A stretch of 7,671 nt of DNA from Rhodothermia bacterium (GCA_007122185.1 SKUI01000122.1:1-7671), one strand, 5' to 3'; positions 1 through 7,187 are shown, numbered from the stretch's first letter. Notes: a model not told the origin generated them from the letters alone. Numbers and translations: made by a program.

Positions 1-716
1 ACAATGACTGCGGCCGTCAGCGGTACTGACTGGACAATGGTAAGCTGGATGTCGCCCGTGCCCGGCGGCAGGTCGAGGATGAGATAATCCAGTTCTCCCC
101 AGTCCGTTTCGCTCAGGAACTGCTTTACGGCACTTGAGACCATGGGTCCGCGCCAGACGACGGCCTCATCCTGCTGCACCAGGAATCCCATGGAAAGAAG
201 CTTCACGCCGTATTTTTCCAGGGGTATCAGCTTGCGCTGCGTACTAATGTTGGGACGCTCGTGGATGTCGAACATGGTGGGAATGCTTGGTCCATAGATA
301 TCGGTATCCACAAGTCCCACGCTTGCACCGGTCTTGGCGAGTGCGACGGCCAGGTTCACAGAAACCGTAGATTTGCCGACACCACCTTTTCCGGACGCCA
401 CGGCAATGATGTTCTTGACATCTTTCAGCATGTTCTGATCTCCCTGGCCTTCAGTGCGGCTTCCCGTTACTTTGGAACTCATATTGGGGGTGACCACCGC
501 ATCCTCATCCACAAGATGGGTAACGGCATTTATGCAGGCACGTTCAATTTCAGCTTTCATCGGGCATGCAGGGGTAGTCAGATTCACCGTGAAGGAGACA
601 TTTTTACCGTCGATCTGAATATCCTCGATCATGTTCAGAGAGACGAGATCCCGGCCGAGATCGGGGTCAATGACGTTTCTGAGAGCATCCAGTACATCTT
701 CTTTGCTAATGGCCAT
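1..716 (-). CDS. mrp: Mrp/ApbC family iron-sulfur cluster carrier ATPase, N-terminal 238 residues (C-terminus beyond left edge)
   Basis: This is a cytosolic P-loop ATPase of the Mrp/ApbC/NBP35 family, which binds and transfers Fe-S clusters to apoproteins. I translated it by hand from the ATG at 716 down to base 1; the frame is open throughout and has no stop in the window. Residues 1-75 form a MIP18/DUF59-type domain, including the typical TTPACP motif at 47-52 with Cys51. A short linker follows, then the ATPase domain from about residue 99. The deviant Walker A is SGKGGVGKST (108-117), the switch I-like DTDIYGPS is at 137-144, and the Walker B region LILDLPPGTGD is at 212-222. Full-length homologues of this two-domain form are about 360 residues, so roughly a third is missing, including the C-terminal CxxC that would bind the cluster. 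That motif therefore cannot be checked here. The gene is divergent from gcvT. No Shine-Dalgarno is visible before the ATG. Family assignment is very secure; the in vivo client proteins are unknown. Confidence 0.95.
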   Translation of the reverse strand, partial: MAISKEDVLDALRNVIDPDLGRDLVSLNMIEDIQIDGKNVSFTVNLTTPACPMKAEIERACINAVTHLVDEDAVVTPNMSSKVTGSRTEGQGDQNMLKDVKNIIAVASGKGGVGKSTVSVNLAVALAKTGASVGLVDTDIYGPSIPTMFDIHERPNISTQRKLIPLEKYGVKLLSMGFLVQQDEAVVWRGPMVSSAVKQFLSETDWGELDYLILDLPPGTGDIQLTIVQSVPLTAAVI

Positions 717-758
717 AGGTCAATACGGGTTTTTAAATGTAATAAATCTAATGTGTAA

Positions 759-787
759 CGAATAACCTTGCCCTGTCTTGCTGACAA
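759..787 (-). promoter_or_regulatory. Candidate sigma70-like promoter for mrp
   Basis: Read on the minus strand, TTGTCA (787-782) matches five of six bases of the -35 consensus. Exactly 17 bases later comes TATTCG (764-759), a poor -10 match. The implied transcript would start near 752 and give a leader of about 35 bases before the ATG at 716. The spacing is ideal but the -10 is weak, and Bacteroidota-type sigma factors use a different consensus, so this is only a candidate. Confidence 0.22.
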
Positions 788-798
788 CAAGAAAGAAT

Positions 799-813
799 CG
801 GGAAATATTCCCG
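799..813. promoter_or_regulatory. Perfect 6+3+6 inverted repeat, possible operator
   Basis: The sequence CGGGAA-ATA-TTCCCG is a perfect dyad with a three-base centre, lying between the divergent mrp and gcvT genes. It is not followed by a T-run in either direction, so it is unlikely to be an intrinsic terminator. It sits upstream of both candidate promoters, a reasonable place for a regulator binding site. No regulator can be named from the sequence, and a 15-base dyad can occur by chance. Confidence 0.3.
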
Positions 814-841
814 GAAGACAAAATAATATTGTCCATGATCC

Positions 842-876
842 TGAAATCACATACCCAAAATCCCTTATGATATTTG
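842..876 (+). promoter_or_regulatory. Candidate promoter for the gcvT-led operon
   Basis: TATGAT at 866-871 matches five of six bases of a sigma70 -10 box. The overlapping GATATTTG at 869-876 has one mismatch to the Bacteroidota -7 element TAnnTTTG. Either would put the transcript start around 878-884, about 20 bases before the gcvT start codon. No good -35 or -33 element is present at the right distance; the best is TGAAAT at 842-847. The evidence is position plus a partial match only. Confidence 0.28.
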
Positions 877-901
877 TATCTTGCACACTGAACCAAATTC
901 G

Positions 902-2011
902 ATGATTATGTTGAAAAGAACACCACTATTCGAAGCGCACCGAACGTTCAAGGCGAAACTCGTCGACTTTTCCGGGTATGAGATGCCTCTTCAGTACAGG
1001 AGCATTCGTGATGAGCACATGTCTGTCCGAAATCACGCCGGCATATTTGATGTCTCGCACATGGGAGAGATCCTGATCCGCGGGAACAAGGCCCTGGAGG
1101 TGGTTCAGGACCTGACGGCGAATGATGCCGCAAAGTTGAAAGCGGGAAAATCACAATACAGCGTCATGTGCCGCGAAAATGGCGGTATTGTGGATGACCT
1201 GCTGGTGTACTGCCTGTCGGACAAGGAATACATGCTGGTTGTCAACGCTTCCAACAGGGAAAAGGATTTCAACTGGATCCTTCAGGTGAACGATGGCAGG
1301 GCGGAGATAAGCGATATTTCGGAAGAGATAGCTCTTATTGCCGTCCAGGGTCCGGAGTCCGCATCCATTATGGAGAAACTGACAAAAAACAACCCGGGCG
1401 AGATACCCATGTTCGAGTTCCGCTCGATGGAGGTTTCCGACTACGACAATATCCTGGTCTCGGCTACCGGATACACCGGTGAAAAGGGATTTGAGCTGTA
1501 CTGTAATATCCGACATGTCAATGTCTGTGATCTGTGGGAGAACATCATCGTGGCAGGAGAGCCACATGGTATTATGCCGTGTGGACTCGGGGCGCGCGAC
1601 ACCCTGCGGCTTGAAGCCGGACTGGCGCTTTATGGAAATGATCTGACCGAGGAGCATACGCCGCTGGAGGCGGGGCTCGGATGGCTGGTGAAATGGGACA
1701 AGGGGAATTTCATTGGCAAGGATGCCTTGCTTGAACAGAAAAAGAACGGTGTCAGCCGGCGTCTTTGCGGATTTGTGGTACAGGAGGAGAAGCGCATCCC
1801 CAGGAACGGACAGGTGATTGCAAGCAGGAAAGGCGAGGTGTTGGGACAGGTGACAAGCGGCGGTCTGTCATTCATGCTGAACCGTGGTATTGCCATGGGA
1901 TATATCCCGGCGGAACACGCCGAACCCGGCAACACGGTGATGATGCGTATCAGGGACAAGGAATATCCCGCAGAAGTGATCCGGCCGCCATTCTATAAAA
2001 GTAAGAAATGA
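902..2011 (+). CDS. gcvT: Aminomethyltransferase, glycine cleavage system T protein
   Basis: GcvT takes the aminomethyl group carried on the lipoyl arm of H protein and transfers the methylene to tetrahydrofolate, releasing ammonia, in the cytosolic glycine cleavage complex. With the ATG at 902 it has 369 residues, the usual family length. In that numbering the folate-binding GCV_T domain carries LKRTPLF (4-10), DVSHMGE (50-56), GGIVDDLLVY (94-103, containing the conserved aspartate region used in catalysis), VVNASNREKDF (113-123), AVQGPES (147-153), TGYTGEKGFELY (189-200) and GLGARDTLRLEAGLALYGNDL (228-248). The GCV_T_C barrel runs from about 283 to the end. The frame stays open to a TTG at 881, but that would add residues that homologues lack. 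The ATG at 908 is nearly as good as 902, since family members often begin MxKRTPL. No Shine-Dalgarno separates the choices. No gcvH or gcvP lies nearby, so the T gene is detached from its partners. It is the first gene of the operon and overlaps comB by four bases (ATGA). Confidence 0.95.
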   Translation: MIMLKRTPLFEAHRTFKAKLVDFSGYEMPLQYRSIRDEHMSVRNHAGIFDVSHMGEILIRGNKALEVVQDLTANDAAKLKAGKSQYSVMCRENGGIVDDLLVYCLSDKEYMLVVNASNREKDFNWILQVNDGRAEISDISEEIALIAVQGPESASIMEKLTKNNPGEIPMFEFRSMEVSDYDNILVSATGYTGEKGFELYCNIRHVNVCDLWENIIVAGEPHGIMPCGLGARDTLRLEAGLALYGNDLTEEHTPLEAGLGWLVKWDKGNFIGKDALLEQKKNGVSRRLCGFVVQEEKRIPRNGQVIASRKGEVLGQVTSGGLSFMLNRGIAMGYIPAEHAEPGNTVMMRIRDKEYPAEVIRPPFYKSKK

Positions 2012-2736
2012 GACACGAAATCGATGTATTTTCGTCTTCCATCTCCTTTAATGAACAGGACGTTCGGAACAAGACGGTTGTGGTGATCGATGTGCTCCGG
2101 GCCTGCTCCACCATGCAGACAGCCCTTGAAAATGGAGCCATAGGGATCATCCCGCTCGCCGAGAATGACGATGCCGGACGTTACACCCGGTATCTGGATG
2201 CCGGCAGTGTGCTTCTTTGCGGTGAGAAGGATGGTAAAAAAGTGGAGGGCTATCAGCTCGGCAACTCGCCGCTGGAGTTCACCAGGGAAGCGGTGTCCGG
2301 AAAAACGATCCTGCTTAAAACATCCAACGGAACCCGCGCAATCACCCGAAGCAGCAGTGCCGCCAATGTGCTGGTTGGCAGTTTTCTTAATTTGTCGGCC
2401 GTTGTTAACATGCTGAAATCGGATAATGACGGACAAATTCTGTTGATCTGCTCAGGCTGGAACAGCCGGCTCTCCATTGAGGATATGTTGTGTGCCGGCG
2501 CGATCACGCACAGGCTTTATGACAGGAAGCTGCCGGATGATGCTGCCGATGGTGTGAAAGTAGCGTTTGGCCTGTATGAGAAATTCGGCACGGACATACC
2601 TGCTCTTTTAAGAGAATGCAACCACGCAAAAAGACTCCGGGAACTGGGATACGAGGAGGATATTGACTACTGCGGCCAGATGGATCTGTTTACGTCTGTT
2701 CCCGGCATGCACGAAGGAGTATTATCCATAAGATAA
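2008..2736 (+). CDS. comB: ComB family protein, probable 2-phosphosulfolactate phosphatase
   Basis: This 242-residue protein belongs to the ComB family (PF04029). Its characterised archaeal members are Mg-dependent phosphatases that convert 2-phosphosulfolactate to sulfolactate in coenzyme M synthesis. Family blocks are all present: VVVIDVLRACST (24-35), GEKDGKKVEGYQLGNSPLEF (72-91), TSNGTRA (105-111), ICSGWNSRLSIEDMLCAGAI (147-166) and DIDYCGQMDLFTSVPGM (218-234). No signal peptide or membrane segment is seen, so it should be cytosolic. Its ATG overlaps the gcvT stop (ATGA) and its stop directly abuts the ftsK ATG, so it is firmly inside the operon. Family membership is secure. The substrate in this organism is not: no other coenzyme M or sulfolactate gene is in the window, and a role in sulfonate metabolism or on another phosphoester is open. 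The start is fixed by the overlap and by the family-like N-terminus. Confidence 0.88.
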   Translation: MRHEIDVFSSSISFNEQDVRNKTVVVIDVLRACSTMQTALENGAIGIIPLAENDDAGRYTRYLDAGSVLLCGEKDGKKVEGYQLGNSPLEFTREAVSGKTILLKTSNGTRAITRSSSAANVLVGSFLNLSAVVNMLKSDNDGQILLICSGWNSRLSIEDMLCAGAITHRLYDRKLPDDAADGVKVAFGLYEKFGTDIPALLRECNHAKRLRELGYEEDIDYCGQMDLFTSVPGMHEGVLSIR

Positions 2737-5307
2737 ATGAAAAAGAAAGCCAACAAGAAAACCGGAGATTTTTTCTCGTTTGAACGGAAAATGGAGATGC
2801 TGGGCATCATCCTGATCGCCATTGCAGCCATCCTTGCCATCAGCATCATCACCTACCGGAGCGAAGACTTTGCCATCATCCAAAGCGTGGATATCCGGAC
2901 GCTCCTTGATTTCGGACAGGGACCCGCTTTGCGCATCCAGAACGGCCTGGGTCCGCTTGGTGCGTACATGTCTCATTTTTTTGTTCAGATCCTGTTCGGT
3001 TACTTCTCCCTGATCCTGGTTCTTGTGATCATGCTGTACGGGTGGAATATCCTCAGGCACAAGGACCTTAAAGTGATCCATCTGAAATCGTTCTATGCCG
3101 TATTTGCCATGATTCTGGCCGCATCCATCATGGGGTGGCTGCACAATGAATTCGATCTTGTATCCGTGGACTGGGCGGGATCTTCCGGGCTCGCAATCGC
3201 ATATATTCTGCGGGCCCTGACCGGTCAGTACGGTCCGGCAATCATTCTGGGAAGCCTGAGTATTATTGCAGTTATCCTGTTGACCAACAGAGACATCCAA
3301 TCCGCCATAGAGAATGTGAAGGAGATGCGGGACGGGTTTGTTTCGCTGTTCCGGCGACGCCGTGAGACCGGACAGGGGGTGGATGGGAGCCGCTCCGGTC
3401 GCAGCGATACGAAGTCGCGTGACGCGCGGGAGGAGGAAGATGATGCTGGCTCCCCAGGCCGCGGGAGAGGCGGTGAGCGTCCGGAAGAGGTTGAGCTTCT
3501 CACCGAGGAGGATAAGCGGAAACGGTGGGAGCGCCTGGTGTTGTCCTCCAGGCAGAAAGAGGAGGAACGCAGGCGGCACGAACAGATGGAAACTGCGGAA
3601 GGCAGGCCTCCGAGGGCCATTCTGAAAAAAGATAAGCAGGATGACAAAGCCGGAGCAGCGCAGGACGGGCTGGATCCGGCTGGGGATGAAGGCATTGACG
3701 GGGATAGGGACCCAAAATCCGGGGACAGTGATATGGACATCACGGTCTACCGCGGTACACCAGAGGAGGAAGCCGGCAAACGCAAGCTTGAGAGTGAGCG
3801 GGAAAAACTGTTGGAAAAGCCGCTCATCAAGTACAAGTTTCCGACTCTTGATTTGCTGGACAAGCCGCCCAACGAAGGAAATGAAGTTAATTACGAGGAG
3901 ATCAACCGGAACAAGATGGTTATCCTCGACAAGCTGAACCGTCACGGGATTGAAATCACCGGCATAGAAGCGATCGTCGGTCCAACCGTAACCCTGTACG
4001 AATTGCAGCCGGCGCCGGATGTCAAGATCAGCCGGATAGAGAGCTATGCCAATGACCTGAAGATGGCAATGGCTACCAGGGGCTTGCGGATCATCGCACC
4101 GATCCCGGGGAAGTCGGCCGTGGGTATTGAGGTGCCGAACAAAAATCCGGAGATCGTCTACATACGCTCCCTGATCAACACCCGAAAGTTTGCCGAGACA
4201 AAGATGGCATTGCCGGTGGCATTTGGACGCACTATTGAAAACGAAGTTTTCATGGTGGATCTGGCCAAGCTGCCCCATCTGCTTATGGCCGGGGCTACCG
4301 GTTCGGGAAAAACGGTGGGTATCAATACCATCATCACCTGTCTGTTGTACAAATGCCACCCGGACGATCTCAAGTTTGTGATGATCGATCCGAAAAAGAT
4401 TGAGCTCTCGCTTTTCCGGAATATCCAGAATCACTACCTGGCAACATTGCCGAATGCCTCGGAACCGATAATTACGGATACCTCCGAGGTGCTTCAGACA
4501 CTCAACAGTGTCTGCAAGGAGATGGATCATCGGTATGAAATGCTGAAAATGGCCCAGGTGCGGGATATTGCATCGTATAATGTGAAATACAAAAGCGATG
4601 TGCTGGAAGCAGACCTGGGACACCGGTACATGCCCTACATCGTGGTTGTGATCGACGAGCTGGCCGACCTCATGTTGACGGCGGGAAAGCAGATCGAGGA
4701 GCCCATAGCACGGATTGCACAGCTCGCGCGGGCAGTGGGCATCCATCTTGTAGTGGCAACACAGCGTCCCTCTGTCAATGTCATCACCGGTACCATCAAG
4801 GCAAATTTCCCGTCAAGAGTCGCTTACCGCGTGGCATCCAAAATCGACTCAAGGACCATCCTGGATACCATGGGAGCCGATCAGCTCGTTGGTAGAGGTG
4901 ATATGCTGTACAACGGCGGCGGGGTCAACATGATCCGTCTCCAGAATGCGTTTGTCTCCACCGCGGAGGTTGAGCGGATCAATGCGTTCATCGGCCAGCA
5001 GACCGGATACCCCCATCCCTACTATCTGCCTGAAGTGGAAGATGAGAACGGTCAGACGGGCATGCTGGACAAAAGCGAACGGGACGAACGGTTTGAAGAA
5101 GCGGCAAAAGTGGTCGTGCTTCATCAGCAGGGGTCGGTTTCCCTGCTGCAACGAAAAATGAAACTGGGATACAACCGGGCCGGACGCCTGATTGATCAAC
5201 TTTATACTGCGGGTATAGTCGGACCCTACCAGGGCAGCACCGCCCGCGAAGTACTGGTGGAAGATGATGAACAATTGCAAGAACTGTTGCGGGAACTGGA
5301 TGAATAA
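2737..5307 (+). CDS. ftsK: DNA translocase FtsK/SpoIIIE family
   Basis: FtsK is a membrane-anchored hexameric motor that pumps DNA through the closing septum and promotes dimer resolution by XerCD. The 856 residues show the full architecture. Four hydrophobic segments lie at about 21-40, 81-105, 119-135 and 166-182. A charged, low-complexity linker spans about 205-360. The motor then follows: alpha domain about 365-480, Walker A GATGSGKT (519-526), Walker B IVVVIDE (635-641), and the signature run LARAVGIHLVVATQRPSVNV (663-682) onward to GADQLVGRGDML (713-724). A winged-helix gamma domain is at about 784-842, with VSLLQRKMKLGYNRAGRLID (801-820). The linker is much shorter than in E. coli FtsK, giving a size typical of most bacteria. 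The start ATG directly follows the comB TAA with no gap, suggesting coupling; the AAGGAG at 2713-2718 is too distant to be an optimal ribosome site. Its 3' end overlaps the next gene by eight bases. Nothing is truncated. Confidence 0.97.
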   Translation: MKKKANKKTGDFFSFERKMEMLGIILIAIAAILAISIITYRSEDFAIIQSVDIRTLLDFGQGPALRIQNGLGPLGAYMSHFFVQILFGYFSLILVLVIMLYGWNILRHKDLKVIHLKSFYAVFAMILAASIMGWLHNEFDLVSVDWAGSSGLAIAYILRALTGQYGPAIILGSLSIIAVILLTNRDIQSAIENVKEMRDGFVSLFRRRRETGQGVDGSRSGRSDTKSRDAREEEDDAGSPGRGRGGERPEEVELLTEEDKRKRWERLVLSSRQKEEERRRHEQMETAEGRPPRAILKKDKQDDKAGAAQDGLDPAGDEGIDGDRDPKSGDSDMDITVYRGTPEEEAGKRKLESEREKLLEKPLIKYKFPTLDLLDKPPNEGNEVNYEEINRNKMVILDKLNRHGIEITGIEAIVGPTVTLYELQPAPDVKISRIESYANDLKMAMATRGLRIIAPIPGKSAVGIEVPNKNPEIVYIRSLINTRKFAETKMALPVAFGRTIENEVFMVDLAKLPHLLMAGATGSGKTVGINTIITCLLYKCHPDDLKFVMIDPKKIELSLFRNIQNHYLATLPNASEPIITDTSEVLQTLNSVCKEMDHRYEMLKMAQVRDIASYNVKYKSDVLEADLGHRYMPYIVVVIDELADLMLTAGKQIEEPIARIAQLARAVGIHLVVATQRPSVNVITGTIKANFPSRVAYRVASKIDSRTILDTMGADQLVGRGDMLYNGGGVNMIRLQNAFVSTAEVERINAFIGQQTGYPHPYYLPEVEDENGQTGMLDKSERDERFEEAAKVVVLHQQGSVSLLQRKMKLGYNRAGRLIDQLYTAGIVGPYQGSTAREVLVEDDEQLQELLRELDE

Positions 5308-6049
5308 GAGGTATGCGACAGTGCGGGCTGTAGTCCTGCCGGGCTTTCTCCTGGCATTTGTTATGCTCATGGCGACCACGGCATCTGCGGTACCGGCATC
5401 CTCCGCGGTGTTCATGGCACCTACCGTATCCACATTATCAACCGCATCCACGGGAACATCCGGGCTGTTGGAAACGACGGCATGGACAACTGCCGAAGCT
5501 CCGGAAAATGAACTGGATCGCGTCCGCCTGCTGTTTGAGCAGGGGAAGGTGCTCCATGCTCACATGACGCATGAGCTGGTCGACTCGTACACAGGCGAAG
5601 CGCAGGTGATCAGCGGAGAGTTGTGGATATCCAGGGACAAGTACAAAATACGCGCCGATCATCAGGTGGTGCTGGTTGACGGGGATATTTCGATGGTCTA
5701 CAATGAGCGGCAAAACAAGCTGATCATCAGTGAATATGAACCTGAGGAAGACGACTTTGCCCCGTCGCGGTTTTTTTCAGATGCCGATGAGCTCTTCCAG
5801 GTAGCCGGAATAACACGCGAGGGTGACCAGACAGAGATATTGCTTCGTCCGGATGATCCCTTTGAGATATTTACCGAGGTGTTCATCCGTCTGAATGCAG
5901 ATTTGACACCGGACGAGATCCGGGCAATTGACCAAATGGAAAACCATCTCAACACCAGGTTCTCGGATGCGCGTTATCTGGACTATTCGGAAGCTGTTTT
6001 TGTGCTGGAATACCCGGAAAATGCCGAGATCATAGACCTTCGAAAATAG
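5300..6049 (+). CDS. lolA: LolA-like outer membrane lipoprotein carrier protein
   Basis: LolA is the periplasmic chaperone that accepts lipoproteins from the inner-membrane Lol exporter and carries them to the outer membrane. The 249 residues begin with a signal peptide: MNKRY, then a hydrophobic core at about 10-26, and a likely cleavage after ASA (28-30). A Ser/Thr/Ala-rich spacer spans about 31-66. The mature domain from about 68 has the LolA pattern of an N-terminal helix (ELDRVRLLFEQGKVLHAHMT), then strands including SGELWISRDKYKIR (105-118) and VLVDGDISMVYNERQNKLIISEY (124-146). The frame is open back to 5264 inside ftsK, but the ATG at 5300 puts a Lys-Arg n-region directly before the hydrophobic core, so I chose it. 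That ATG overlaps the ftsK stop in ATGAATAA. The preceding ftsK gene supports the call, because E. coli lolA also follows ftsK. Divergence is high, so the Lol role is likely rather than proven. Confidence 0.8.
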   Translation: MNKRYATVRAVVLPGFLLAFVMLMATTASAVPASSAVFMAPTVSTLSTASTGTSGLLETTAWTTAEAPENELDRVRLLFEQGKVLHAHMTHELVDSYTGEAQVISGELWISRDKYKIRADHQVVLVDGDISMVYNERQNKLIISEYEPEEDDFAPSRFFSDADELFQVAGITREGDQTEILLRPDDPFEIFTEVFIRLNADLTPDEIRAIDQMENHLNTRFSDARYLDYSEAVFVLEYPENAEIIDLRK

Positions 6050-6054
6050 ACGGC

Positions 6055-7107
6055 ATGCTGAACAAGTACCTCCGATTTATTGTCAGCATTCTCATAGCTG
6101 CCGTTTTCCTGTGGCTTGCCCTCCGTGATGTCTCTTTTCACGACCTGCGCCTGACCATGGGCAAGCTCACCTATTTCTGGCTTCTGCCCTACCTGCTTGT
6201 TTCACTCATGAGCCATTACCTGCGGGCGGTGCGTTGGAAGCAGCTTATTGAGCAGGACGGGATCAGGACCAGCCGCATGACCCTTTTCACAGGCGTGATG
6301 CTGGGCTACATGGTAAACTATGCCGTCCCCAGGCTTGGTGAAGTGTCCCGGTCTGTTTTTGTGGGGAACAGGGAACAGATAAGCCGCACAAAACTTATGG
6401 GCACCGTGGTGCTTGAACGCGTACTGGACCTGGTGGTGATGCTGGTGCTGGTGGTTTTCGTGGTTGTCTATCTGTTGACGGATTACCGGCAGATCATACC
6501 GCTTTTTGGATCTGAGACGGCCCGGTGGGTTCAGTCCCTGATGAGCCTGAACAGCGCACTCATCATCGCAATTCTGGCACTGGCAGCCATTGCGGCCCTG
6601 TATCTGATATACCGGCTCATGCTGTTGTTGCGCAGGTGGTTCCCGTCACTTCAAAAAATGTTCCGTTTCCTTGCCGATATTTCGGCCAAGTTCACACAGG
6701 GGTTGATTAGCATAAAAGACGTAAAAAACTGGCCGCTGTTTATCCTGTTAACGGCAGCTATCTGGTTTTGCTACGTCCTGATGACCTATATTCCATTTAC
6801 GGCATTTGACTTGCATACGGAATACGGACTCGGGATGCGCGAGGCGCTTGTGATCACGATGGTTTCCGCCCTGGGGGTTGCCCTGCCCTCACCGGGAGGA
6901 ATAGGCACCTATCACTGGTTTGTAAGCAGGTCCATGCTGCTCTTTTTTGCCGTGCCTGAAGCGGAAGGAGTGGCTTACGCAATTGTTACGCATTTGGTGA
7001 TGATGATTATTATTTTAGTGGCAACACCCATGCTTCTCGCTGCAAGCAGGGCTGGATGGTTTCAGAAGCTGAAACGCAGGCAGGACAGCGACCCGAAGCA
7101 TTCGTAA
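6055..7107 (+). CDS. Flippase-like / lysylphosphatidylglycerol synthase transmembrane-family protein (UPF0104)
   Basis: This 350-residue integral inner-membrane protein resembles the LPG_synthase_TM/UPF0104 family (PF03706), the membrane half of MprF and of AglD-like proteins. It has about seven or eight hydrophobic segments, around 8-23, 40-57, 78-91, 122-142, 168-192, 226-250, 264-282 and 305-330. Family motifs are visible: HYLRAVRWKQLI (54-65), GYMVNYAVPRLGEVSRS (84-100), GTVVLERVLDLVVML (116-130) and ALPSPGGIGTYHW (276-288). The C-terminal tail is basic and hydrophilic, and there is no soluble aminoacyl-transferase domain, so it is not a full MprF. Family members are proposed to move lipids or lipid-linked molecules across the membrane; the cargo here is unknown. 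The ATG is five bases after the lolA stop, which makes it the last clear member of the operon and suggests an envelope role. Family assignment is firm, function is not. Confidence 0.85.
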   Translation: MLNKYLRFIVSILIAAVFLWLALRDVSFHDLRLTMGKLTYFWLLPYLLVSLMSHYLRAVRWKQLIEQDGIRTSRMTLFTGVMLGYMVNYAVPRLGEVSRSVFVGNREQISRTKLMGTVVLERVLDLVVMLVLVVFVVVYLLTDYRQIIPLFGSETARWVQSLMSLNSALIIAILALAAIAALYLIYRLMLLLRRWFPSLQKMFRFLADISAKFTQGLISIKDVKNWPLFILLTAAIWFCYVLMTYIPFTAFDLHTEYGLGMREALVITMVSALGVALPSPGGIGTYHWFVSRSMLLFFAVPEAEGVAYAIVTHLVMMIIILVATPMLLAASRAGWFQKLKRRQDSDPKHS

Positions 7108-7187
7108 ATAATAAATCTGTCAGACGCAGACGCTCATGTCACATCTTACGTTTATATTCTATTTCCAGGAATCTTTTTTCTAACCGC
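7108..7187. other. 80-base gap before the outer-membrane protein gene
   Basis: I see no hairpin plus T-run terminator here, so read-through from the operon is possible. A TATATT at 7153-7158 resembles a -10 box and TACGTTTA at 7147-7154 has one mismatch to TAnnTTTG, but neither has an upstream partner element. The downstream gene may therefore have its own promoter, may be the sixth gene of the operon, or both. Confidence 0.4.

Larger units (their letters stand above)
717..901. other. Divergent intergenic region between mrp and gcvT
   Basis: This 185-base stretch is visibly more AT-rich than its neighbours and separates two genes transcribed away from each other, so it must hold both promoters. 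I see no RNA gene, riboswitch or small coding region. In particular there is no recognisable glycine riboswitch, although gcvT in some bacteria is controlled by one. Its only notable structures are the inverted repeat and the weak promoter candidates listed separately. Confidence 0.7.

Noticed and set aside
261..758. A 165-codon plus-strand open frame near the left edge
   Set aside because: It is antisense to mrp, whose minus-strand translation shows MIP18 and Mrp ATPase motifs. The plus-strand product has no coherent features.
635..886. An 83-codon minus-strand open frame covering the mrp-gcvT intergenic region
   Set aside because: It overlaps the start of mrp in another frame and both promoter regions, and its product resembles nothing.
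881..901. TTG at 881 as the start of gcvT
   Set aside because: It would add seven residues that GcvT homologues lack and overlaps the likely promoter and transcript start; the ATG codons at 902 or 908 fit the family N-terminus better.
717..901. A possible dif recombination site or glycine riboswitch in the intergenic region, suggested by the nearby ftsK and gcvT genes
   Set aside because: The AT-rich segment around 730-765 has no 11+6+11 dif-like symmetry, and no tandem glycine-aptamer structure or conserved core could be found.
2722..4746. A 674-codon open frame on the minus strand antisense to ftsK
   Set aside because: It lies wholly opposite ftsK, whose protein matches its family along its length. 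The antisense translation is rich in His, Gln, Pro and Arg with no recognisable domain, as expected for a mirror of biased codon use.
7136..7183. A 15-residue open frame (MSHLTFIFYFQESFF) just upstream of the outer-membrane protein gene
   Set aside because: It is too short to distinguish from chance, has no ribosome site or attenuator hairpin, and its composition just reflects the local T-rich DNA.
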